A stretch of DNA of 64,000 nt. Source: Falsiroseomonas frigidaquae (GTDB lineage Bacteria; Pseudomonadota; Alphaproteobacteria; Acetobacterales; Acetobacteraceae). Of this stretch, positions 1-8,081 are shown piece by piece (within the stretch, counting starts at the first letter, position 1; each line of letters starts with the position of its first letter). A program made the translations under genes and the position numbers. The stretch spans positions 1 through 64,000 of the forward strand of contig NZ_JAAVTX010000009.1 in NCBI RefSeq assembly GCF_012163145.1, in the 5' to 3' direction. Below the pieces are notes generated by a model, which saw nothing but the letters and a program-made list of their open reading frames with translations, was not told the origin of the DNA and made no database searches.

Positions 1-1
1 T

Positions 2-100
2 GTCGCCACCCGCTTCGACAAGCTCGCCCGGAACTACCTCGCCGCGCTCCACCTCGCCGCCGCACGCCTCTGGGCGCGCAGTTACGAGTCCACGACCTAG
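2..100 (+). CDS. IS5-family transposase, C-terminal fragment (cut by window edge)
   Basis: Only the last 32 codons are visible. The frame reads through the window edge and ends at TAG (98-100). The peptide contains TRFDKLARNYLAALHLA followed by a short W-A-R-S-Y-E-S-T-T tail, which I recognise as the C-terminal end typical of IS5-group DDE transposases. The catalytic residues lie outside the window, so activity cannot be judged. No clear terminal inverted repeat was seen in the 12 bases before the next gene. It marks a mobile element at the left boundary of the catabolic region. Confidence 0.7.
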   Translation, partial: VATRFDKLARNYLAALHLAAARLWARSYESTT

Positions 101-112
101 CCCCCCTTGGAA

Positions 113-1363
113 CTACGCTCCGTGCTGCACTACCCCGGCCGCCCTCAGCCGGGCCAGCTCCTCCACCCCCAGCAACGGCCCGAGCAGCGCGTCATTGTCC
201 GCGCCCAGCTTCGGCGCGGGGTTGCGGAGGATGCCGGGGGTCACGGACAGGCGCGGCACCTCGCCATGCATGGGCAGCCAGCCATCCGGCATGTCGTCGT
301 CCGGCACCTCGATCAGCGCCTCCCGCTCCGCGATGTAGGCATCCTGGTCCAGCTCCGAGACATCCATGATCGGGCCGATGGTCACGCCATCCCGGTCGAA
401 CTGCGCCAATGCATCGGCACGGTCCATTCCGGCGATCGCGTCGCGGATCACCCCGTCGATCACCTCGATATTTGCCAGCCGGTCCGGGTTGGTGCGGAAG
501 CGCGGGTCATCCACCAGTTCCGGCCGGCCGATGCTGTGCATCAGCCGCACGAACACCGCCTGGGTGCTGGTGGACAGGCTGAGCCAGCCGCCATCCCGGG
601 TTCGATAGGCGTTGCGCGGCGCGGTATTGGTGCTGCGGCTGCCGGTGCGCGGCTTCACCTGGCCGCTGATCCGCCAATTCGCCATCTGCGGCTCCAGCAC
701 CGCGAAGATCGGCTCGAACAGCGACAGATCCACCACCTGGCCCTGGCCTGTCGCCTTCGCATGCCACAGCGCGATCATGGCGGCGGATGCGCCGTACAGC
801 CCGGCATAGGCATCCGCCATGAACATCGGCGGCAGCACCGGTTCCCGGTCCGCGAAGCCGTTCAGCGCGGCGAAGCCGGCATAGCCCTCCACCAGCGTGC
901 CGAAGCCGGGCTTGTGGCGATACGGCCCGGTCTGGCCCCAGCCGGAGACCCGGACGATGACCAGCGCCGGGTTGATGGCCAGCAATTCCTCCGGCCCCAG
1001 CCCCATCTCCTCCAGCACGCCGGGACGGAAGCTTTCGACGAACATCGCGGCATCGGCGGCGAGCCGCTTCACCACGGCCACCGCCTCCGCCTTCCGCAGA
1101 TCGAGGCAGATGCTGCGCTTGTTGCGGCAGCAGGTCTTCCAGGCGGTCTCGATGCCGCCGACCTTCCAGGCACGCAGGCTGTCGCCGGCCGGCGGTTCCA
1201 CCTTCACCACTTCGGCCCCGTGGTCGGCGAGCACCTTGGTCAGCATGTTGCCGGCGACGAGGCGGGACAGGTCCACCACCCGCACCCCCTGCAGCGCGCC
1301 CCTGGCCGCCGGGTCGAATGAACGCCGCCGCTTCGGCTGTCGCGGCTTTCCCTGCTGTTCCAA
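113..1363 (-). CDS. CaiB/BaiF (class III) CoA-transferase family protein
   Basis: About 416 residues, the usual length for the family. The N-terminus has the hallmark LQGVRVVDLSRLVAG followed by LADHGAEVVKVEPPAGDS, the CoA-binding Rossmann part of class III CoA-transferases; MADAYAGLYGASAAMIAL probably carries the catalytic Asp. These enzymes move CoA between organic acids (for example succinyl-CoA to a dicarboxylate), so activation of an imported carboxylate is plausible next to the TTT transport genes, but the substrate cannot be told. The TTG start at 1363 was chosen because AGGGGAGGG lies about 7 bases upstream; an in-frame TTG at 1417 would add 18 residues of low-complexity sequence. Divergent from the oxyR-like gene. 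Confidence 0.85.
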   Translation of the reverse strand: MEQQGKPRQPKRRRSFDPAARGALQGVRVVDLSRLVAGNMLTKVLADHGAEVVKVEPPAGDSLRAWKVGGIETAWKTCCRNKRSICLDLRKAEAVAVVKRLAADAAMFVESFRPGVLEEMGLGPEELLAINPALVIVRVSGWGQTGPYRHKPGFGTLVEGYAGFAALNGFADREPVLPPMFMADAYAGLYGASAAMIALWHAKATGQGQVVDLSLFEPIFAVLEPQMANWRISGQVKPRTGSRSTNTAPRNAYRTRDGGWLSLSTSTQAVFVRLMHSIGRPELVDDPRFRTNPDRLANIEVIDGVIRDAIAGMDRADALAQFDRDGVTIGPIMDVSELDQDAYIAEREALIEVPDDDMPDGWLPMHGEVPRLSVTPGILRNPAPKLGADNDALLGPLLGVEELARLRAAGVVQHGA

Positions 1364-1539
1364 ATTGCGGCCCTCCCCTGGATCGCAGGCGTAGGACCCC
1401 GGCTCGGCGGAGGTCAATCCAGGGTGCCCGGGTCAGGTGCGCCGGCTGGTACTGCGGCCAGCTGCGCCGGGTGGCAGCGCTGGACCATTTACGCCCAGAT
1501 GCGTATCAGTTGCATTATGCGTTTCCGGACCTCGCCCTC

Positions 1540-2478
1540 ATGACGCTCGCCGGCCTGTCGCTGCGTGACCTGGAATACCTGCTGGCGGTGGCGGAGCATC
1601 TGAGCTTCGGCCGCGCCGCGCAGGCCTGCGCCGTCAGCCAACCGACCCTTTCCGCGCAGATCCGCAAGATCGAGGAGTTGCTGCAGGTCGAGTGCTTCGA
1701 GCGCGCGCCGCGCGGCGTGCTGGTCACCCCCCGCGGCGCCGAGCTGGTGGCGCAGGCTCGCCTGGTGGTGGCCGAGGCGCGGCGGATGTTCGAGATCGCG
1801 GCTGCCGGCGCCGCGCCGCTGGAGGGCACCTTCCGCCTCGGCGTGATCTCCACCCTCGGCCCCTATCTGGTGCCCTTCCTCCTGAAGCCGCTGCGCGCGC
1901 GCTTCCCGCATCTGCGCCTGCTGCTGTCCGAGGGGCTGACGCGGCACCTGGCGCGGCAGGTTGAAGATGGCGAGCTGGATGCGGTTCTTGCTGCCTCCCC
2001 CCTGCCCGGCCCGGAACTGACCGAGCTGAAGCTGTTCCGCGAGGAATTCGTGCTGGTGGTGCCGCGCGACCATCCGCTGGCCCGGGTCGAGCAGGTGGTG
2101 CGGGATGACATCCCGACGTCGGAGCTGATCCTGCTGAGCGAAGGCCACTGCCTGCGCGACCATGCGCTGGCCTATTGCCCGACGCGGCTGCAGATCGACC
2201 GCCCCGAATTGCAGGCGGCGAGCCTGGAGACGCTGCGCCAGATGGTGGCCGCTGGCGTCGGCGTGTCCTTCATGCCGCAGCTTGCCGTCCAGGTCGGCGC
2301 GCTGCTGGACGACATGGTGGCGTATCGGCGCATCGGCGATGGCAGCATGGCGCGCGACGTGGCGCTGTTCCACCGCCCCGGCTTCAGCCGCATCCGCGAC
2401 GTGCGCCTGCTGCGCCAGGCGATCCGGGAAATCCTGGGGGAGCAGAGCGCGGTGAAGGTGGCGGCGGCGCTGGTCTGA
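1540..2478 (+). CDS. oxyR: LysR-family regulator of OxyR type (peroxide-sensing)
   Basis: 312 residues. Winged HTH at residues ~5-65 (LSLRDLEYLLAVAEHLSFGRAAQACAVSQPTLSAQIRKIEE, split over the first 65 residues), then a periplasmic-binding-like effector domain. The effector domain keeps the OxyR redox signature: GHCLRDHALAYC, with Cys204 and Cys213 nine positions apart, as in E. coli Cys199/Cys208. In the family, peroxide forms a disulfide between these residues and turns on catalase/peroxidase genes. No catalase or peroxidase is in the window; the divergent neighbour is a CoA-transferase, so its target here is unclear. The ATG at 1540 starts the protein right before the HTH; longer in-frame starts would extend into the intergenic region. 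Confidence 0.85.
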   Translation: MTLAGLSLRDLEYLLAVAEHLSFGRAAQACAVSQPTLSAQIRKIEELLQVECFERAPRGVLVTPRGAELVAQARLVVAEARRMFEIAAAGAAPLEGTFRLGVISTLGPYLVPFLLKPLRARFPHLRLLLSEGLTRHLARQVEDGELDAVLAASPLPGPELTELKLFREEFVLVVPRDHPLARVEQVVRDDIPTSELILLSEGHCLRDHALAYCPTRLQIDRPELQAASLETLRQMVAAGVGVSFMPQLAVQVGALLDDMVAYRRIGDGSMARDVALFHRPGFSRIRDVRLLRQAIREILGEQSAVKVAAALV

Positions 2479-2499
2479 GGGCCGCACGGTTGCCGGCAG

Positions 2500-2603
2500 G
2501 GAGGACGCTGTCCTCCTCCGCTTCAAGTCCTCGCGGTCCAGGGGCCCGGTCGAAGCATGCGTCGACCCTGGCAGGGGGTGCAGGGGGACAGCGTCCCCCT
2601 GCA
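2500..2603. repeat. Pair of inverted REP-like palindromes between convergent genes
   Basis: Two stem-loops of the same design. Positions 2500-2516 read GGAGGAC-gct-GTCCTCC (7-bp stem). Positions 2579-2603 form an 11-bp perfect stem around the loop agc, with core GGGGGAC-agc-GTCCCCC. On the opposite strand the second core reads with loop gct, so the two are inverted relatives about 90 bases apart. They lie between the 3' ends of the convergent oxyR-like and tctC genes and may act as a bidirectional terminator. No T-tract follows either stem. Confidence 0.6.
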
Positions 2604-2620
2604 GGCCACCCCCGCGCCCG

Positions 2621-3598
2621 TCAGGCATCGCCGCCGATGCCGGCCCGCCGGATCACCTCCCGCCAGCGCGGGATCTCGGCGGTGAGCTGCGCGGTCAGCG
2701 CCGCGGGCCCATCCATGCGGATGACGGCGGCGGCGGGGCTGAGGCGGGCGATCAGGGTCTCGTCCGTCTTCATCGCCGTCAGCTCCGCCACCAGGCGCTG
2801 CATCATCGGCTCCGGCATGCCCTTCGGCGCAAACATGGCGAACCAGTTCGGCGCGGCGTAGCCGGGCACCAGCTCCGCGATGGCGGGAATCTCGGGCACC
2901 GCAGGCACGCGAGCGGGCATGGTCATGCCGAGCAACCGGGCGCGGCCCTGGCGGTGGTGCGCCAGCACCTCGACGCTGCTGCCGAAGACGAAGTCGATCT
3001 CCCCGGTATAGATCGCATTCACCGCCTGGCTGACGCCGCGATAGGGCACATGCACCGTCTCGATGCCCGCCAGCGCCGCGAATTGCGCGCCCGCCAGGTG
3101 GTTGGCGGAGCCGACGCCGCCCGATCCGTAGGTCAGCTTGCCGGGATTGGCCTTGGCCTCCGCGATAAGGCTGGCGAGGTCGGCGAAGCGGCTATCCGCG
3201 CGCACCATCATGCCGGCCGGCACGTCGCAGACCACGGTCAGCGGCGCCAAGTCGCGCAGCGGGTCGAAGTTCAACTGGCGCTGCATGGTGGGCAGGATGG
3301 AGATCGAGGAGGAGATGAACAGCAGCGTCGCCCCATCCGGCGGCGAATTCGCCACCATCTGCGCGCCGAGGCCACCACCGACGCCGGGCCGGTTCTCGAT
3401 GAAGAAGGTGGCGCCCATGGTGCGGCTCAGCCGGTCCGCGATGATGCGGGCGGGAATGTCCTGCGGCCCGCCGGCGGCGAAGGGAATCACGACCTTCACC
3501 TGGCGCACCGGCCAGTCCTGGGCACGGGCGGCGCCGGAGGCGAGCAGCGGTGCGGCAAGCGCGCCACCGGCCAGCATCAGGGCGTTGCGACGATTCAT
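2621..3598 (-). CDS. Bug/TctC-family tripartite tricarboxylate transporter receptor
   Basis: 325 residues, typical for Bug receptors. N-terminal Tat/Sec-like signal (MNRRNALMLAGGALAAPLL...ARAQ) precedes the mature start DWPVRQVKVVIPFAAGGPQD. The loop PFAAGGPQDIPAR and the mid-protein VPYRG(V)SQAVNAIYTGEID are the family ligand-binding segments. The protein would act in the periplasm, handing carboxylates to a TctAB permease. The start at 3598 is supported by GGAGGAG six bases upstream. It is divergent from the alpha/beta hydrolase (109-bp shared promoter region) and lacks its own permease genes, so it could use the TctAB fusion encoded further along or a distant one. Confidence 0.9.
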   Translation of the reverse strand: MNRRNALMLAGGALAAPLLASGAARAQDWPVRQVKVVIPFAAGGPQDIPARIIADRLSRTMGATFFIENRPGVGGGLGAQMVANSPPDGATLLFISSSISILPTMQRQLNFDPLRDLAPLTVVCDVPAGMMVRADSRFADLASLIAEAKANPGKLTYGSGGVGSANHLAGAQFAALAGIETVHVPYRGVSQAVNAIYTGEIDFVFGSSVEVLAHHRQGRARLLGMTMPARVPAVPEIPAIAELVPGYAAPNWFAMFAPKGMPEPMMQRLVAELTAMKTDETLIARLSPAAAVIRMDGPAALTAQLTAEIPRWREVIRRAGIGGDA

Positions 3599-3707
3599 CG
3601 GGGTCTCCTCCATCCTCGGCCTGTCTCGGCAGGTCGTTGTCCCACCATTCTGGACTTTCTCGCAGGCGACGTCACCCTGGCACGCGAGGCATGCAAGGGG
3701 ATACCGG

Positions 3708-4514
3708 ATGCGGCGCGGGAACACGGTGGCGGCGGATGGCACGCGGATCGCGTGGCGCATCTGGGGCGAGGCCGCGGGGCCGCAGGCGCCGGCGGTGGCC
3801 TGCGTGCATTCCCTGGCGCTGGATGGCGGGATCTGGGCGGGCGTGGCGGCGGCGCTGGACGGGCGGGCGCGGCTGCTGGCGATCGATTGCCGCGGCCATG
3901 GCAACTCCGCCCGCGCGCCAGGCCCCTATGCCACCGCGCAGATGGCCGATGACCTGGCGGCGGTGATGGATGCACTCGGCTGGGGCCGGGCCGTGGTGGC
4001 GGGCTGTTCGATGGGCGGCTGCGTCGCACTGGATTTCGCCGCCCGGCACGCGGCGCGCACAGCCGGGCTGGTGGCGATGGACACCACGGCCTGGTACGGG
4101 CCGGACGCCCCCGTTCAGTGGCGGCAGCGGGCGGAAACAGGCTTGCGCGACGGCCTGGCGGCGCTGCGCCCGTTCCAGGCCGCGCGCTGGTTCAGCGCCG
4201 GCTTCAGCGCCGCCCATCCGGATGTGCTGGTGCATTGGCTGGATGTATTCACCGCGACCGATCCGGATTGCTACGCGGCCGCCTGCCGCATGCTGGGCGA
4301 CGCCGACCTGCGCCCGCTGCTTGCGCGCATCGCCGCGCCGACCCGGGTGCTGGTAGGCGAGCAGGACGAGGCGACGCCGCCCGCCATGGCGCGCAGCATT
4401 GCCGAGGCCATCCCGGGCGCCACGCTGACCATCCTGCCCGGGGCACGCCACATCACCCCGGTGGAGTGCCCGGCGCCGATCGCCGCCGCGATCGCAGGAC
4501 TGCTGGAGGCCTGA
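3708..4514 (+). CDS. Alpha/beta hydrolase (3-oxoadipate enol-lactonase-like)
   Basis: 268 residues, a single alpha/beta hydrolase fold. The nucleophile elbow GCSMGGCVALD (Gly-x-Ser-x-Gly), the acid-loop VGEQDEATPP and GARHITPVE near the C-terminus supply the Ser-Asp-His triad. Early DCRGHGNSARAPG is the usual oxyanion-side motif. The overall pattern (TRIAWRIWGE..., CSMGG, terminal H-x-x-P-V-E) resembles PcaD-type lactonases, but other small esterases share it. ATG at 3708 has AAGGGGAT about 5 bases upstream. Divergent from a TctC receptor, so a role in processing an imported or ring-cleaved acid is an inference. Confidence 0.8.
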   Translation: MRRGNTVAADGTRIAWRIWGEAAGPQAPAVACVHSLALDGGIWAGVAAALDGRARLLAIDCRGHGNSARAPGPYATAQMADDLAAVMDALGWGRAVVAGCSMGGCVALDFAARHAARTAGLVAMDTTAWYGPDAPVQWRQRAETGLRDGLAALRPFQAARWFSAGFSAAHPDVLVHWLDVFTATDPDCYAAACRMLGDADLRPLLARIAAPTRVLVGEQDEATPPAMARSIAEAIPGATLTILPGARHITPVECPAPIAAAIAGLLEA

Positions 4515-4869
4515 GAAAGCGCGGACCTATATAGCCGCGGGCCTGGCACGTCGGTTGTGCTCCGGCTGTCCAACGAACCGCCTTGAGAAGGCCGGCGCGT
4601 GAGGATCCGCAGGGGATCTTGCGCTCCTGGCGGAGGGCGAAAGCCGCCAATGCCGCGGGGGGTGGCGAAGCCCCGCGGAGCCGATCCGTGCGCGGTCCAC
4701 ACAGCCCTCTGAGGCCGCGCAACATCCGGCATGGACGCCGATGCTGAATTGAGACAAAGAGCAAGGTGCGAGCGCAGCGTCCGGGGAGGGCGCGGCGCCT
4801 CGGCCGATTCAAGGCACATGCTGATCGACCGCGCGGAGCCAACCCGCGGCCGCCCAAGGGAGAATTCAT
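4515..4869. other. 355-bp non-coding gap with a perfect 8-bp stem-loop
   Basis: No convincing gene. At 4653-4678 CCGCGGGG and CCCCGCGG form a perfect 8-bp stem around a 10-base loop, without a T-run. The 3' end holds the RBS AGGGAG of the next tctC gene (start 4870). The gap probably contains the 3' end signals of the hydrolase gene and the promoter of the transport operon; I cannot assign -35/-10 boxes. Confidence 0.5.
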
Positions 4870-5976
4870 ATGACGCGTCCCAACACCCCCTTCCTGTCCA
4901 GCCGACGGGGCCTGCTGCGCGCCGGTGCGGGCCTCGGTGCCGCCGCCGCCCTGCCGGGCCTGGCGCAGGCCCAGGACTTCGCCGGGCGGACGATCGAGTT
5001 CGTGATTCCCTTTGCCGAAGCGGGTGGCAGCGATGTCTGGGCCCGCTTCATGGCACCCTTCCTGGCCAAGCACCTGCCGGGCAAGCCCAACGTCATCGTC
5101 CGCAACGTGCCGGGCGGCGGCTCCATCACCGGCACCAACACCTTCTACCAGCGCGCACGGCCGGATGGGCTGAGCTTCATCGGCACCTCCGGCTCCACGC
5201 AGTTCCCCTACCTGCTCGGCGACCCACGGGTGCGCTACGACTACACGCGGATGATCCCGACCTACGTCTCCCCCACCGGGGGCGTGGTCTACCTGCCGAA
5301 GAGCCTGGGCATCGAGAACGTCTCCCAGCTCGCCCGGCTGCGCGACCGGGAACTGGTCTATGGCAGCCAGGGCGCGACCTCGCTCGACCTGGTGCCGATG
5401 CTGGCCTTCCGGCTGCTCGGGCTGAATGTGCGCCACGTCTTCGGCATGCGCGGCCGTGGCGAGGGGCGGCTCGGCCTGATGCGCGGCGAGATCACGATCG
5501 ATTACCAGACCTCGTCGGCCTATATCACGCAGGTGATGCCGATGGTGCAGGCCGGCACCGCGGTGCCGATGTTCTCCTGGGGCGTGCTGGACGGCCAGGG
5601 CAATGTGCAGCGCGACCCTTCGTTCCCGGACCTGCCGCATTTCGTCGAGGCGTTCGAGATGGTGAACGGCAGCAAGCCGTCCGGCGTCGAATACGACGCC
5701 TACCTCGCCTTCTTCGCCTCCGGCTTCGCCGGGCAGAAGCCGGCGATGCTGCCGCACGGCACGCCGGACAACATCGTCGCCGCCTACCGCAAGGCCTTCT
5801 CCGATGCGGTGGCGGACCCGGAGCTGCAGGCGCGCAAGGGCGACGTGCTGGGCGAATACAAGCAGGCCGTGGGCGATGACGTGCAGGCGGTGTACCGCGT
5901 CGCCACCACCATCAAGCCCGAGGCCCGCGAATGGGTGCGGAACTTCCTGGCGACAAATCACAACGTCCGCTTCTGA
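4870..5976 (+). CDS. TctC-family tripartite tricarboxylate transporter receptor
   Basis: 368 residues, slightly longer than classical Bug proteins. The signal SRRGLLRAGAGLGAAAALPG ending in AQAQ carries a twin-arginine-like SRRG start, so Tat export is likely. Mature start DFAGRTIEFVIPFAEAGGSD contains the family's PF(A)EAGGSD ligand loop, and NVPGGGSITGTNTFYQ the second ligand region. AGGGAG lies about 7 bases before the ATG. It directly precedes the TctAB fusion gene (115-bp gap), so these two very likely form the actual transport system. Divergent from canonical Bug in the middle part (GMRGRGEGRLGLMRGEITID), which suggests a distinct ligand. Confidence 0.88.
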   Translation: MTRPNTPFLSSRRGLLRAGAGLGAAAALPGLAQAQDFAGRTIEFVIPFAEAGGSDVWARFMAPFLAKHLPGKPNVIVRNVPGGGSITGTNTFYQRARPDGLSFIGTSGSTQFPYLLGDPRVRYDYTRMIPTYVSPTGGVVYLPKSLGIENVSQLARLRDRELVYGSQGATSLDLVPMLAFRLLGLNVRHVFGMRGRGEGRLGLMRGEITIDYQTSSAYITQVMPMVQAGTAVPMFSWGVLDGQGNVQRDPSFPDLPHFVEAFEMVNGSKPSGVEYDAYLAFFASGFAGQKPAMLPHGTPDNIVAAYRKAFSDAVADPELQARKGDVLGEYKQAVGDDVQAVYRVATTIKPEAREWVRNFLATNHNVRF

Positions 5977-6091
5977 TCGGTTGGGTGGGCACGGCGCCTG
6001 GGGCGCGGGCCGGTCCTGAAGGGCCGGCCCAAAGCCCCGCACGGCAGCCGCCGCCCGCCCGCCATCCCGCGCCGCGAAGGCTGCCCATGCC

Positions 6092-8062
6092 ATGATCGAC
6101 CTTTTCTTCGCGACGCTCGGCAACCTGCTGACGTTGCAGCATATGGGATACATGCTTGCGGGGGTCAGCCTTGGCCTCGTGATCGGCGTGCTGCCCGGGG
6201 TGGGCGGCATCGCCGGCCTGTCGCTGCTGTTGCCCTTCCTTTACGGCATGAACGAGACCTCGGCGCTCGCCATGCTGATCGGCCTGCTGGCGATCGTGCC
6301 GACGGCGGATACCTTCACCTCCATCCTGATGGGCATCCCCGGCTCCTCCGCCTCCCAGGCCACGGTGCTGGACGGGTTTCCGCTGGCCCGGCAGGGTCAG
6401 GCGGCACGCGCGCTGTCAGCGGCCTTCGCGGCCTCCATGATCGGTGGATTGTTCGGCGCGCTGTTGCTGACCTTCGCGGTGCTGGTGGCCAGCCCGATCA
6501 TCCTGGCCTTCGGCACGGCGGAGCTGTTCATGCTGACGCTGTTCGGGCTTTCGATGGTGGGCGTGCTGTCCGGCGCCAACATGGTGAAGGGCATCGCCTC
6601 CGCCTGCCTCGGCCTCGGCTTCGGCCTGGTCGGCGCCGCGCCGGCCACCAGCGAGTACCGCATGGATTTCGGCCTGCTGTATCTCAGCGACGGCATTCCG
6701 CTGGTCACCGTGGCACTCGGCATCTTCGCGCTGCCGGAGATCCTGGACCTGCTGCGCGGCGGCGGTGCCATCGCGCAGGGCGCGCCGCTCGGCCGCGGCT
6801 GGTACCGCGGCGTGCGCGACACGATGGCCAATATCTGGCTGACGCTGCGCTGTTCCGGCATCGGCGCGCTGGTCGGCGCCATCCCGGGCATCGGCGGCAG
6901 CGTGGTGGACTGGGTCGCCTATGGCCACGTGGTGCAGACATCGAAGGACAAGTCGCAATTCGGCAAGGGCGACATCCGCGGTGTGATCGCGCCGGAATCG
7001 GCCAACAACGCCACCTCGGCCGGGGCGCTGCTGCCGACGCTGCTGTTCGGCATCCCGGGCTCAGGGTCCATGGCGATCTTCCTGGCCGCCATGATCCTGC
7101 TCGGCATCCAGCCGGGGCCGAGCATGGCGGCCGAGAATCTCGGCGTCACCTACACCATCATCTGGTCGCTCGCGATCGCCAACGTCATCGGCACGGCGAT
7201 GTGCATCCTGCTGGCGCCGGGCATCGCGAAGCTGACGGCGGTGCGCTACGCGCTGATCGCGCCCTTCATGATCATGGTGATCTGCTTCGCCGCCTTCCAG
7301 GCGACGCGCAGCTTCGCGGATCTGATGGCGCTGCTGGCCATGGGCATCCTCGGCATCTTCCTGCGCCGCTTCGGCTGGTCCCGCCCCGCCTTCCTGATCG
7401 GCTTCGTGCTGGCGCTGGGCGGCGAGCGCTATCTGTACCAGGCGGTGCAGTTCTATGGCTGGGGCTTCGTGACGCGGCCGCTGGTGCTGGTGATCGCGGC
7501 CATCATCGTGATCTCGATCTGGGCCGGGCTGCGCGGGACGAAGGGTGGCAGCAGCATCCACACCGAAGGCTCGGCAGAGTTCTCCGTCGCGCGCAACATG
7601 ACGCCGCAGATCATCTTCTCCGGCGTCGTGCTGGCGGGCTTCGGCTTCGCCATCCAGCAGGGCCTCGGCGTGTCCTTCCTGGCGCAGATCTTCCCGATCG
7701 CGGTGGGCGTGGTCGGCGGCGCGGCGACGCTACTGCTGCTGGTGCAGCAGGCGCGCGGCCCGGCCGCCGCCGGCTCCGCCAATTTCGACGGCGAGGCGCA
7801 GGCCGGCGATGGCGGGCCCTGGCGCTTCCTGCTGTGGTTCATCGGCTTCATGGTCTCGGTCGGGCTGGTCGGCTTCTTCGCGGCGCTTGTCGGCTTCTTC
7901 ATGGTGTTCCTGCGCGTCATCGCGCGATCCTCCTGGGTTCAGGCGGTCGCGCTGACGGCGGGTGCGGGCGGGCTGATGCTGGTGCTGGCGAATGCGCTGA
8001 ACCTGGTCTTCCCCGGGGGGCTGCTGCAGGAGTATCTGGACCTGCCCTGGCCGTTCCGCTGA
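6092..8062 (+). CDS. Fused TctA-TctB permease of a tripartite tricarboxylate transporter
   Basis: 656 residues. Residues 1 to ~490 are TctA: GVLPGVGGIAGLSLLLPF, the GIPGSSASQATVLDG loop, AIPGIGGSVVDWVAYG and PESANNATSAGALLPTL are the conserved TctA signatures within about 12 membrane segments. After a hydrophilic linker (GTKGGSSIHTEGSAEF) come four more hydrophobic segments to the C-terminus, matching the size and topology of the small TctB subunit (~150 residues). A separate tctB gene is not seen nearby, so a fusion replaces it. It works in the inner membrane, driven by an ion gradient, with the TctC encoded immediately upstream. Followed after 19 bp by the prpF-like gene. Confidence 0.9.
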   Translation: MIDLFFATLGNLLTLQHMGYMLAGVSLGLVIGVLPGVGGIAGLSLLLPFLYGMNETSALAMLIGLLAIVPTADTFTSILMGIPGSSASQATVLDGFPLARQGQAARALSAAFAASMIGGLFGALLLTFAVLVASPIILAFGTAELFMLTLFGLSMVGVLSGANMVKGIASACLGLGFGLVGAAPATSEYRMDFGLLYLSDGIPLVTVALGIFALPEILDLLRGGGAIAQGAPLGRGWYRGVRDTMANIWLTLRCSGIGALVGAIPGIGGSVVDWVAYGHVVQTSKDKSQFGKGDIRGVIAPESANNATSAGALLPTLLFGIPGSGSMAIFLAAMILLGIQPGPSMAAENLGVTYTIIWSLAIANVIGTAMCILLAPGIAKLTAVRYALIAPFMIMVICFAAFQATRSFADLMALLAMGILGIFLRRFGWSRPAFLIGFVLALGGERYLYQAVQFYGWGFVTRPLVLVIAAIIVISIWAGLRGTKGGSSIHTEGSAEFSVARNMTPQIIFSGVVLAGFGFAIQQGLGVSFLAQIFPIAVGVVGGAATLLLLVQQARGPAAAGSANFDGEAQAGDGGPWRFLLWFIGFMVSVGLVGFFAALVGFFMVFLRVIARSSWVQAVALTAGAGGLMLVLANALNLVFPGGLLQEYLDLPWPFR

Positions 8063-8081
8063 CGCCTGCAAGGACCACCCG

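Noticed and set aside
107-1321. 404-codon plus-strand frame over the CoA-transferase gene
   Set aside because: Antisense of a clear CaiB/BaiF gene; Arg/His-rich translation without motifs, as expected in high-GC shadow frames.
4653-4678. Stem-loop considered as riboswitch or terminator before tctC
   Set aside because: A single 8-bp hairpin with no T-run and no known aptamer features; recorded only as a structure within the gap.
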